Below are positions 1 to 6,376 of a stretch of 16,765 nt of DNA, piece by piece. The stretch covers positions 1 through 16,765 of the forward strand of contig CAKURH010000083.1 of NCBI GenBank assembly GCA_934675625.1. Reading direction: 5' to 3'. Positions within the stretch are counted from its first letter, which is position 1. Every line of letters begins with the position of its first letter. The DNA is from an uncultured Kiritimatiellota bacterium. GTDB lineage: Bacteria > Verrucomicrobiota > Kiritimatiellia > RFP12 > UBA1067. Both the position numbers and the translations under genes were made by a program. A model generated the notes under the pieces. The model ran no database searches, was not told where the DNA came from, and saw nothing but the letters and a program-made list of their open reading frames with translations.

Positions 1-128
1 GCCTCCGAATTCTGGAAGCCGAACCCGTTGAAGAGCCAGCGGAAGTAGGGTTTCGTGACCGTGACGTCCGCCGCCGAAGCCGCAAATGCGGACAGCAGAC
101 ACATCCCTGCAACAACACAATGTCTCAT
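1..128 (-). CDS. Exported protein, N-terminal fragment (runs off window)
   Basis: Reading down from an ATG at 128-126, the frame stays open to the window edge for 42 codons. It begins MRHCVVAGMCLLSAFAASAA, a typical signal peptide (short basic start, hydrophobic core, small residues before the predicted cut), followed by a mature start with a TKPYFRWLFNGFGFQ segment. A strong AGGAG ribosome binding site lies at 137-141, 8 nt before the ATG. The start is 29 nt after the stop of the KDG kinase gene, so the two are probably co-transcribed. The mature part is too short to assign a family. In this context an exported glycan-active enzyme is plausible, but that is a guess. Confidence 0.75.
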   Translation of the reverse strand, partial: MRHCVVAGMCLLSAFAASAADVTVTKPYFRWLFNGFGFQNSE

Positions 129-157
129 TCTCTCTTCTCCTGTTTCCTTTTCCGTTT

Positions 158-1198
158 TCACCGCTGCACGCGGCCCGAGCCGTCGCCGCCCATCAGCTGC
201 ATCACTTCGCCGACCGTCGAAAGGTTGACGTCCAGCTCAATCGCATGCTTGAGGCAGCTCGCGGCGGCCGCGTATTCAATCGCGTCCTGCGGCTTGAACC
301 CGTGGCCGAGCGCGTAGAGAAGCCCCGCCGCGAAGCTGTCCCCGCCGCCCACGCGATCGACGATGTGGACGTTGTAGTCGCGCGAGAAATACGCTTTCCG
401 TCCGTCAAACAGCATCGCGCCCCAGATGTTGTCAGACGCGCTGATCGAGCGGCGCAGGGTGATGGCGACCGTCCGAAGGTTGGGGAACGCGGCCTTCAGC
501 TTCTGCGCAACGCCGACGTAACCCGCACGCGAGAGCTTGCCGCCCGTCACGTCCGAATCGTCCGCCCGGATGCCCAGAACCTTCTCCGCGTCCTCCTCGT
601 TCGCGATGAGGTGGTCGACGTAGGGGAGAAGCCGCGTCATCGTTCGCGCGGCGGTCTGCGTGTCCCACAGGTTCTTGCGGTAGTTGAGGTCGCAGGAGAT
701 GCGTGCGCCCGCCTTCTTGGCGGCCTTGCAGGCGTCTTCGCAGATGCGGGGCAGTTCGCCGCCGAGGGCCGGCGTGATGCCCGTGAAGTGGAAGTAGTCC
801 GCGCCCTTCAGGAGCGCCGGCCAGTCGAAGTCGCCGCGCGTCGCCTCGGTGAAGCCCGAATGCAACCGGTCATAGATGACCTTCGAGGGACGCTGCGAGG
901 CGCCCTTCTCGCAGTAGTAGATGCCGAGCCGCTCACCGCCGCGCGCGACGCCCGAGACGTCAATGCCGAAGCGGCGCAGCTCGCCGAGACCGGTCTCGGC
1001 GATCGCGTTGTCGGGAACGCGCGTCACGAACGCCGTCCGCTCGCCCATGACCGCCAACGAGGCGCAGACGTTCGATTCCGCGCCCGTGTAGTAGGTCTCG
1101 AAAAACGGCGCCTGCGCGAACCGGCGGTAGCCGGGCGGCGAAAGCCGCAGCAGAAAGTCACCGAACCCAACGTATTTCTTGATTTTGCCTTTCGACAT
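158..1198 (-). CDS. kdgK: PfkB-family sugar kinase, probable 2-keto-3-deoxygluconate kinase
   Basis: This 346-residue protein has the normal length for the ribokinase/PfkB family. The N-terminal segment, GFGDFLLRLSPPGYRRF followed by TGAESNVCASLAVMG (about 11-52), matches the substrate-binding start of KDG kinases. The second PfkB signature, DRVGGGDSFAAGL (281-293), carries the catalytic-base Asp287 and anion-hole glycines. The expected reaction is ATP-dependent phosphorylation of 2-keto-3-deoxygluconate to KDPG in the cytoplasm. An AAAGGAGAG ribosome binding site sits just before the ATG at 1198. The mannonate dehydratase encoded upstream (3545-4543) would supply its substrate, which supports KdgK over fructokinase or ribokinase. 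The GxxExxY cassette and 148 nt of leader separate it from the MFS gene, so it may now need its own promoter. Family is certain; substrate is inferred. Confidence 0.88.
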   Translation of the reverse strand: MSKGKIKKYVGFGDFLLRLSPPGYRRFAQAPFFETYYTGAESNVCASLAVMGERTAFVTRVPDNAIAETGLGELRRFGIDVSGVARGGERLGIYYCEKGASQRPSKVIYDRLHSGFTEATRGDFDWPALLKGADYFHFTGITPALGGELPRICEDACKAAKKAGARISCDLNYRKNLWDTQTAARTMTRLLPYVDHLIANEEDAEKVLGIRADDSDVTGGKLSRAGYVGVAQKLKAAFPNLRTVAITLRRSISASDNIWGAMLFDGRKAYFSRDYNVHIVDRVGGGDSFAAGLLYALGHGFKPQDAIEYAAAASCLKHAIELDVNLSTVGEVMQLMGGDGSGRVQR

Positions 1199-1232
1199 CT
1201 TCTTCTCTCCTTTATCGACGCATTGGAGAGGA

Positions 1233-1262
1233 AGTTTAGCATAACGGCGGCAGAGCTGGCAA
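1233..1262 (-). promoter_or_regulatory. Possible promoter for the KDG kinase gene
   Basis: On the minus strand a TTGCCA box (1257-1262) and a TAAACT box (1233-1238) are 18 nt apart, with the -10 box 34 nt upstream of the kinase ATG. A TATGCT overlaps the same area as an alternative -10. A local promoter would make sense because the cassette at 1347-2280 separates the kinase from the upstream operon. The match is modest and could be chance. Confidence 0.3.
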
Positions 1263-1346
1263 CCGTGAATGTGCCTTTCCCGCGCAACAGAAAAGTCACG
1301 AATTTCGCTTTTTGTTTTTTGGGTCGGCTGTCTTCATCGGTTCGAC

Positions 1347-1574
1347 GCGCTTCGCGCAACCACGAAACGCCACCGCCGCGAGATCGCGCGTTGCGCGATT
1401 GAGGCCTCGCGAGCGCCGGCGGATCCGATGCTTTCAGCATCGTCCACCGTCGCTCGTGCGCCCTCACCCTGCGGGCTCTCGCGGCGATGTCGGCACGAAC
1501 GCGCACCGTCGGTGCGACACGAAAGCCGTTCGCTCGTCCGTCGATGCACGAAAAGGCTTCGCCATTTTCTCGAA
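1347..1574 (-). repeat. Left arm of long imperfect inverted repeat flanking the GxxExxY gene
   Basis: The reverse complement of this segment aligns end to end with 2048-2280. The outer 25 nt (1347-1371) match 2256-2280 at 23 of 25 positions, and the inner 36 nt (1539-1574) match 2048-2083 at 33 of 36. A shared 11-mer, TTCGTGCCGAC on the minus strand (1489-1499), lies the same distance from the inner end in both arms (75 versus 76 nt). The arm carries small perfect hairpins: 1347-1357 (GCGC stem), 1383-1399 (7-bp stem), 1426-1442 (6-bp stem, TTTCA loop) and 1503-1515 (6-bp stem). Between the conserved blocks the sequence has diverged. It carries no convincing gene. Confidence 0.8.
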
Positions 1575-1594
1575 CATACAAATTGCGGAAGAGG

Positions 1595-1975
1595 TCAGTT
1601 CACCCAACGACGAATCGTTGCCCTTGGGTAAGAACCAAAATTCACGAGTAGTCCGAGCCTGCATTTCGTGAGCCTGAGGTAGTTGTCGATTTGCGCGAGA
1701 TGCTCAGATGTAATAGCCGCAACGGCTTTCAGCTCGACAATAATGGCACCATAACACCACAGGTCGGGGATGTAGGTCTTTTCAATGGGTTCGCCCTTGT
1801 AGAAGATATGCATTTCCTTCTTTGCCTCGTATGGGATTTTCCGCAGGGACAATTCGCGCTCCAGACATTGCTGGTAGACCTCTTCCTTGTACCCGTTGCC
1901 GAGCGTCTTGTAGACCTCGTAGACAGCCCCTTGGATGGCATACGTCTCGTCCTTGTAAAGCAAATCGTCGTGCAT
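1595..1975 (-). CDS. GxxExxY protein (PD-(D/E)XK nuclease-like fold)
   Basis: This complete 126-residue protein has the length expected for the GxxExxY family. The name-giving motif is visible as GYKEEVY at about residues 28-34. Further on, IPDLWCYGAIIVELKAV holds the PD...ExK arrangement of the PD-(D/E)XK nuclease superfamily, so the metal-binding acidic residues and lysine appear intact. The biochemical role of this family is not established; nuclease activity is inferred from the motif only. The gene is about 50% GC, clearly lower than its neighbours. It lies between two long inverted hairpin-rich arms, its stop being 20 nt from the left arm and its start 72 nt from the right arm. There is no ribosome binding site before ATG 1975; a TATACT element ends 7 nt upstream, suggesting a leaderless transcript. 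Confidence 0.9.
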   Translation of the reverse strand: MHDDLLYKDETYAIQGAVYEVYKTLGNGYKEEVYQQCLERELSLRKIPYEAKKEMHIFYKGEPIEKTYIPDLWCYGAIIVELKAVAAITSEHLAQIDNYLRLTKCRLGLLVNFGSYPRATIRRWVN

Positions 1976-1982
1976 GGCGAAT

Positions 1983-1995
1983 AGTATACCAAATT
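1983..1995 (-). promoter_or_regulatory. Extended -10 promoter of the GxxExxY gene
   Basis: On the minus strand the segment reads AATTTGGTATACT, a TGnTATACT extended -10 element, ending exactly 7 nt before the ATG. Transcription would then start at or next to the start codon. No -35 box is obvious. The same element with the same 7-nt spacing precedes the GH95 gene at 8810-8822. Confidence 0.65.
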
Positions 1996-2022
1996 CATGG
2001 ACGAATCCGTTTCAGGCACAAG

Positions 2023-2041
2023 TTTGCATTCTACTTGCAAA
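2023..2041. repeat. Small inverted repeat upstream of the GxxExxY promoter
   Basis: TTTGCA (2023-2028) and TGCAAA (2036-2041) form a 6-bp inverted repeat with a 7-nt spacer, between the GxxExxY promoter and the right arm. It could be an operator or part of the arm boundary. Its size makes chance possible. Confidence 0.3.
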
Positions 2042-2047
2042 TGCACA

Positions 2048-2280
2048 TTCGAGAAAGGGGCGAAGCCTTTTCGTGCTTCGACGTAAGGCTAGCCAAGCTT
2101 TTGTGTCCGCGCGACGCGCGGCTTTCGTGCCGACGCGATCACGCCCCAACCCGGAGGGTTGATTGAGTCGGGACGGCGACGCATCAAGCCGTCAGGCTTG
2201 AGACGCGGCGACGGCGCGACTTAATCAATCGCCGTTCGGCGAGGGCGCGATCTGCGGCGTTTCGTGGTCGCGCGCAGCGC
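2048..2280 (+). repeat. Right arm of long imperfect inverted repeat flanking the GxxExxY gene
   Basis: This is the inverted partner of 1347-1574. It carries a chain of short perfect hairpins: 2107-2121 (7-bp stem, single-base loop), 2147-2161 (6-bp stem), 2184-2201 (7-bp stem, GTCA loop) and 2229-2242 (6-bp stem). An outer pairing joins 2159-2170 with 2218-2229 (11 of 12 bp) around the third hairpin. Several hairpins occupy the same relative positions as hairpins in the left arm but have different stem sequences. It starts 72 nt upstream of the GxxExxY ATG and ends 8 nt before the MFS stop codon. Confidence 0.8.
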
Positions 2281-2288
2281 CACAGTCA

Positions 2289-3548
2289 TTAGCCTTCCTC
2301 AACGCGGTCGCGGCGGAAGGTGAAAAGAAACGAGACGACCAACGCCGCGACGCCGACGAGATAACCCGCGCCGAGGATGCCAAAGCCAATCTCGAAGCCG
2401 CGCACGCCATAGCGGTCGGACAGCGCGCCCAACAGCAGCGGAGACAGCGACCCGACGAAAAACGCGATCATCGTCATCAGCCCCTCGGCACTCGCCCGAT
2501 GCGCCGGCGCAACCACGTCGAAGAGGCTCGCATGTGTGTTCACCTCGAAGAGTCCGCGAAAGACGCCATACAAGACGACCGCGCACCAGCACGCCGCGAC
2601 ACTGGGCGCACAGCCGACGAACAGGAGCGCGGGCGCACCGCCGACAAGCGCGGCAATCTGCAGTCCGAGCCGAAAACGCGGATGGCGGACGACGAGCCGA
2701 TCGGTGACGAACGCGCCGAGCATGATTGCCGCGAACGCCGCGACATGGTGATAGAGCATCGTGCCGCTCCCCGCCGCGCCAACCGAGAGTCCGAACTTGC
2801 GCGCGACGAACTTCGGCGCCCAGCAGAGGTAGGCGTTGTTCGCAAAGACAACGGCGATGAAGCCGACGGACGCGAGCAACGCGGACGGATTGCAGAAGTA
2901 GGCCCGCAGGGATGCCGTGAACGACGGCACGTCCCCACGCGCAGGCACCGTCCCCGACGGCGTGGCCAACGCGGCGTCCGCCGGACGCTCCTTCAGCGCG
3001 AAGCAGAAGACGACGCCCAGCAAAAAGCCGAGTCCGCCGAAGACGAAGAAGACGGGACGCCAACCGCCCAGCAGATGCAAAGCCCACGCGACGAGCGCAC
3101 CGGAGAACATCAGCCCGACGTAGAGCGCCGACTGGTGAACAGAGAACGCAATCGACCGCGTTTCTCGGTGATGCGAGGCGAGCAGCGCGAACGCGCTTGG
3201 CGCATAGAAGCTCTCGCCGCCGCCCGTCGCAATGGAGCGGAAGAAGACGAGTCCGCAGATGCCGCCGACGAAGCCCGTGCAGGCCGTCATCAGCGACCAG
3301 AAGAGCAGCGAGAGCGTGATGATCCACTTGCGCGACACGCGGTCGCCCAGCATGCCGGCGAACGGCGTCGTCACGGCAAGCGTGCAGAAGAGCGCGGTGT
3401 TGACCCAGCCGATCTGGAGGTCGGTGAGACCGAGATCCTCCTGAATCGGAATCGTCAAGAGTCCGAAGAGCGCACGATCGGCCTGATGGAAGAAGAACGC
3501 GCCGCTCAAAAGCGCGAGGACGATCCACTTATAGCCACGCGCGTTCAC
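2289..3548 (-). CDS. MFS transporter, probable sugar-acid (aldonate/uronate) permease
   Basis: From the preferred GTG start at 3548 this is 419 residues, normal for a 12-helix major facilitator. Hydrophobic segments run through the whole protein with a hydrophilic central loop (ERPADAALATPSGTVPARGD). The cytoplasmic loop motif GMLGDRVSRKW, about 65-75, and a weaker second copy in the C-half (GALSDRYGVRG) are typical MFS motif A sequences. The GTG overlaps the dehydratase stop as GTGA, and a GGGGG run lies just upstream. A longer version from 3596 would overlap the dehydratase by 52 nt and add a hydrophilic tail, so it is less likely. Its place beside the lactonase and mannonate dehydratase suggests import of the sugar acid or sugar they process. 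The exact substrate cannot be read from sequence. Confidence 0.88.
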   Translation of the reverse strand: MNARGYKWIVLALLSGAFFFHQADRALFGLLTIPIQEDLGLTDLQIGWVNTALFCTLAVTTPFAGMLGDRVSRKWIITLSLLFWSLMTACTGFVGGICGLVFFRSIATGGGESFYAPSAFALLASHHRETRSIAFSVHQSALYVGLMFSGALVAWALHLLGGWRPVFFVFGGLGFLLGVVFCFALKERPADAALATPSGTVPARGDVPSFTASLRAYFCNPSALLASVGFIAVVFANNAYLCWAPKFVARKFGLSVGAAGSGTMLYHHVAAFAAIMLGAFVTDRLVVRHPRFRLGLQIAALVGGAPALLFVGCAPSVAACWCAVVLYGVFRGLFEVNTHASLFDVVAPAHRASAEGLMTMIAFFVGSLSPLLLGALSDRYGVRGFEIGFGILGAGYLVGVAALVVSFLFTFRRDRVEEG

Positions 3549-4543
3549 ATGATCCCCCGGATGTAGCCGAGCGCGAACGCCATGCCGGTCTCCCACCAGT
3601 CGGCCGCCTCCAGGCGCGGCGTGTGGTCGGGCACGACCGTCCCCGCAAAGCCACAGCGCTCGTAGATCGCCATCGCCTTCTTCATGTCCACGTAGCCGTC
3701 GTCGATGAAGACCTCCGAATACCTCGGCAGCTGGCCCGAGACGTTGCGGAAGTGGACGTAGCCGATCTTGCCCGCCGACGCGAACTCCTCGATCGCCGCG
3801 TAGACGTCGACGCCGCGCATCGTCGCGATCGTCCCCTGGCAGAACTCAATCGCGTTCGCCGGGGAGTCGACGAGCCGCATCAGCTTGCGGTAGCCCTCGA
3901 CCGACGTGAGCGGACGGTAGGTGCCCTTCAGGTATTCGATCGGCGGATCGTCCGGGTGCGCACAGAGCCGCATCCCGTACCTCTCGGCGACGGGACAGAG
4001 GTTTTCGAGAAAATATTTCAGACGCGCCCAATGCTGTTCGGGCGTCGTCGGCGGCAGAACGTCCACTGCGCTCCTACGCTCGATCTCGGTGTTGAACCAG
4101 AAGCGGCGGGACGGCAGCGGCGCATGATCGACCTTCGCCTCGTCGAACATCTTGATCGAGGCCGCGCCGCGTCCGTTCGTGTTGTTCGCCTCCGTGTAGT
4201 AGCCCTGCACGCCACAGCAGCTGAAGTTGTAGCCGAAGACCTTCATCCCGGCCCTGCCCGCGTTCTCGACGGTCTGAATGAGGTTCGCCACCTGCTCCTC
4301 CTTGCCCGGCTCGTCGAGGACAACGTGGTCGAGGTGCTGGGGATGGAAGTTCTCGATGCCCTCCAGAACGAGCCCGTGCTTCGCGGCCTGTTCGCGGATG
4401 CGCACGAAGTCCTCCAAATGCCAGACGCCGTCGCCCGCGCCGAACGGCACCCAGGCGATCACCGTCTCGCAGCCAAGCTGCCGCGCCATCGCAAGGTGGC
4501 GGTCTGTCCACTTTTCGGGGTGAAGGCAAAGTCCAAGTTTCAT
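3545..4543 (-). CDS. uxuA: UxuA-like D-mannonate dehydratase (TIM-barrel)
   Basis: This 332-residue TIM-barrel protein is of the mannonate dehydratase/sugar isomerase type, shorter than the roughly 394-residue E. coli enzyme. The four motifs that supply the metal site in UxuA can all be matched: AHPDDPP (His196), EFCQGT (Cys235), YVHFRNV (His264) and VPDHTP (Asp306). The expected reaction is dehydration of D-mannonate to 2-keto-3-deoxygluconate in the cytoplasm, feeding the KDG kinase encoded downstream. The ATG at 4543 is preceded by AAAGGAAAC. It follows the lactonase gene by 19 nt and its stop overlaps the MFS start by 4 nt, so these are co-transcribed. The shorter length and divergence leave room for a related aldonate as substrate. 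Confidence 0.85.
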   Translation of the reverse strand: MKLGLCLHPEKWTDRHLAMARQLGCETVIAWVPFGAGDGVWHLEDFVRIREQAAKHGLVLEGIENFHPQHLDHVVLDEPGKEEQVANLIQTVENAGRAGMKVFGYNFSCCGVQGYYTEANNTNGRGAASIKMFDEAKVDHAPLPSRRFWFNTEIERRSAVDVLPPTTPEQHWARLKYFLENLCPVAERYGMRLCAHPDDPPIEYLKGTYRPLTSVEGYRKLMRLVDSPANAIEFCQGTIATMRGVDVYAAIEEFASAGKIGYVHFRNVSGQLPRYSEVFIDDGYVDMKKAMAIYERCGFAGTVVPDHTPRLEAADWWETGMAFALGYIRGIM

Positions 4544-4562
4544 TTCGCTTCGTTTCCTTTCG

Positions 4563-5408
4563 TCAGTTGCCCAAAGGCTTCAGTTCAAAGACAGATCCCG
4601 CGCCCGTCGCGGCGAAGTAAGCCGCCGCGTCCGGCTCCCGGTTGGCGGTCGTCACGAAGAGGCGTCCGTCGCCGACCTCGACGCTCGTCACCTTCTTCAT
4701 CGGGAACGCGACGCTCTCCAACAGCCGCCCGTCCGCCGCGCGATGCTCCAGCCGCGCCCCGTCCCACAGCGCGACCCAGAGCGTCCCGTCGCGCGGATCG
4801 ACCGTCATCCCGTCCGGCACGCCCGGCGCCGCGAAGTCGTCCGTGAGCACGCGGCGATTCGCGAGCCGTCCCGTCGCGCGCTCGTAGTCGTAGGCGTAGA
4901 TCCGCTTCTCGTCCGAGACGATGAAATAGAAAACCGTGCCGTCCGGCGAGACGCCCATGCCGTTCGGGTTGCCGTCCGTCGCGGACTCGATGCAGGAAAA
5001 AACGCCATCGCGCCAAAGCCACAGCTCGCCTTTCAGCCCCTGCGCCGGCTCGTGCGCAACGCCGCAGAACGTGTTCGCGCCCTCGACCCACACGTCGTTG
5101 AACCGCCGGTTCTCGTGACCCGGCAACCGCACACGCAGCACGGGCGCATCACCGAATGCCGTCTCCCAAATCTCGCAGCGTTCCGTGAAAAGGCGGAGAC
5201 GTCCATTGCCGAGCGGCGCAAGCGCACCGATCTTGCCGAGGCCGGGTTCGACCATCTCGAACGCTGTCGGCGGCGCACCATCGCGTTGGCGCAGGTAGCG
5301 TCCGCCCGTGAGGTCGACCCAGCAGAGCGTCCGCTCGGCGGCGCACCACCGGGGACTCTCCGCAACCACGCAGGGCGACGCGGCCCGACATTCAAGCGCC
5401 CAGCCCAT
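4563..5408 (-). CDS. SMP-30/gluconolactonase family lactonase
   Basis: This 281-residue protein has the length and motif order of the six-bladed beta-propeller SMP-30/gluconolactonase family. The usual metal ligands can be placed: Glu17 in AESPRW, Asn149 in GNPNGMGVSPDG and Asp199 in VPDGMTVD. An additional RFND (102-105) matches the family's substrate/metal-site segment. There is no signal peptide, so it is cytoplasmic. It would hydrolyse a sugar lactone to the open aldonate. The ATG at 5408 comes 4 nt after the SDR stop, with a GGGAGCGG ribosome binding site lying over the end of the SDR gene. Its place between an oxidoreductase and a mannonate dehydratase suggests the order aldose -> lactone -> aldonate -> KDG. 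Confidence 0.87.
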   Translation of the reverse strand: MGWALECRAASPCVVAESPRWCAAERTLCWVDLTGGRYLRQRDGAPPTAFEMVEPGLGKIGALAPLGNGRLRLFTERCEIWETAFGDAPVLRVRLPGHENRRFNDVWVEGANTFCGVAHEPAQGLKGELWLWRDGVFSCIESATDGNPNGMGVSPDGTVFYFIVSDEKRIYAYDYERATGRLANRRVLTDDFAAPGVPDGMTVDPRDGTLWVALWDGARLEHRAADGRLLESVAFPMKKVTSVEVGDGRLFVTTANREPDAAAYFAATGAGSVFELKPLGN

Positions 5409-5412
5409 CCGC

Positions 5413-6240
5413 TTACCGCTCCCGCATCTTCGAGGTGTCGTCCTCGCACGCGGCGGGGTAGAGCTGGGCGGTCGAGCCGCCGTCCATCACGATGCGCGCG
5501 CCCTGAAAGCCGCGTGCGCCGTCGCTCGCGAGGAACGCGACGGCCTCCGCCACGTCGGCTCCCGTCGCCTCGTGCCCGTTCGGCACGAGCGAGCGCCGCT
5601 GGGCCTTGATCTCGTCGGAGAGGAAGTTCCAGCGGCTCGTCCAGATGAAGCCCGGAGCGACCATGTTGACGCGAATCCCCTTCGGGCCGAGATCGACCGC
5701 GAACGCCTTCATCATCGCGTCCATCGCGCCCTTCGAGGCGACGTAGGTGATGCGGTTGCGGCTCACGCGCTCGGACGAGTTGGAGCCGACGAACACGACG
5801 CCGCCGCACTGGCCGGTCCGCGGATTGCGCGCCTGTTTCAGGAAGAAGCGGTTCGCCGCGAGCTGCACGAGGCGGAAGCCGCCGAGGACGTTCACGTCGA
5901 GGACGGACTGGAACTGCGCATCCGTCGTCTCCAGGCACGTGCCCTGTCCGAGGCCGAAGTTCGCCGCGTTCGAGACGACGACGTCGAGCCGCCCGGCCTC
6001 CCGTTTGATGACGTCCATCATCGCCTCGACGTCCGCACGCCGCGAGACGTCGCACGTGAGCGCACGGAAGCCGGAGAGCCCGCGCCCCTCCAATGCGCGC
6101 ACGCCCTCCGCGACGGAGGCGTCGTTCGACCCGCAGAAGAAGACCTTCGCCCCCTCGCGGAGAAAGAGGTCGACGATCTCCATCCCCGTGTTCCGGCAGC
6201 CGCCGGTCACGACCACAACCTTGCCTTCAAAACGTTTCAT
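5413..6240 (-). CDS. SDR-family oxidoreductase (candidate aldose dehydrogenase or fructuronate reductase)
   Basis: This 275-residue classical short-chain dehydrogenase has a Rossmann fold. The nucleotide-binding turn is TGGCRNTG (12-19), followed by CDVS with Asp64, an SNAA motif (90-93; usual form NNAG), Asn117, Ser153/155/156 on the active-site strand, and the catalytic pair Tyr166-Lys170 in YVASK. The C-terminal MDGGST is the usual SDR ending. It leads a tight operon with the lactonase, mannonate dehydratase and MFS genes. Two roles fit: oxidising an aldose to its lactone, which would explain the lactonase, or reducing fructuronate to mannonate, which would explain the dehydratase. The sequence alone does not choose. 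An extended -10 promoter lies 40 nt upstream of the ATG; no strong ribosome binding site is visible. Confidence 0.88.
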   Translation of the reverse strand: MKRFEGKVVVVTGGCRNTGMEIVDLFLREGAKVFFCGSNDASVAEGVRALEGRGLSGFRALTCDVSRRADVEAMMDVIKREAGRLDVVVSNAANFGLGQGTCLETTDAQFQSVLDVNVLGGFRLVQLAANRFFLKQARNPRTGQCGGVVFVGSNSSERVSRNRITYVASKGAMDAMMKAFAVDLGPKGIRVNMVAPGFIWTSRWNFLSDEIKAQRRSLVPNGHEATGADVAEAVAFLASDGARGFQGARIVMDGGSTAQLYPAACEDDTSKMRER

Positions 6241-6279
6241 GTCTTTGCTTCAAACCTTTTCAGACGTTCCAAGGCGCGG

Positions 6280-6309
6280 ATTGTAGCACAGGAGCGTCGG
6301 ACAAGGCAA
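6280..6309 (-). promoter_or_regulatory. Promoter for the SDR-lactonase-dehydratase-transporter operon
   Basis: On the minus strand TTGCCT (6304-6309) is followed after 18 nt by TACAAT (6280-6285), and the -10 box is preceded by TGC, giving an extended -10. Transcription would start about 30 nt before the SDR ATG. This is the best sigma70-like promoter in the window and separates control of the cytoplasmic genes from the upstream glycosidase genes. Confidence 0.6.
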
Positions 6310-6376
6310 GCCGACAGGGGCATTCTGCCAGCACAACAAAAGTCACACAATTCTATTCGCGCACCCACCCACGCGC

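Larger units (their letters stand above)
1347..2280 (-). mobile_element. Candidate mobile cassette: GxxExxY gene between hairpin-rich inverted arms
   Basis: The unit consists of two roughly 230-bp inverted arms enclosing one gene with its own promoter. Its right end lies 8 nt from the stop of the MFS gene, and its left end is 148 nt before the KDG kinase start, so it interrupts an otherwise compact catabolic operon. The enclosed gene is about 50% GC in a surrounding of about 60-70%. No transposase or recombinase is encoded and no target-site duplication is visible at the two ends, so any movement would need help in trans or an unknown mechanism. A stationary duplicated regulatory structure is the alternative reading. 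Confidence 0.5.

Noticed and set aside
1024..1581. Open frame through the left arm starting with a TTG at 1581
   Set aside because: The inner parts of both arms translate to similar short peptides (RENGEAFSC and RERGEAFSC), but the differences are not at third codon positions and indels break the frame in the right arm. Conservation is better explained by DNA or RNA structure.
3545..3596. Longer MFS start at 3596
   Set aside because: It would overlap the dehydratase by 52 nt and add a hydrophilic tail. The GTG at 3548 in a GTGA overlap with a G-rich ribosome binding site fits better.
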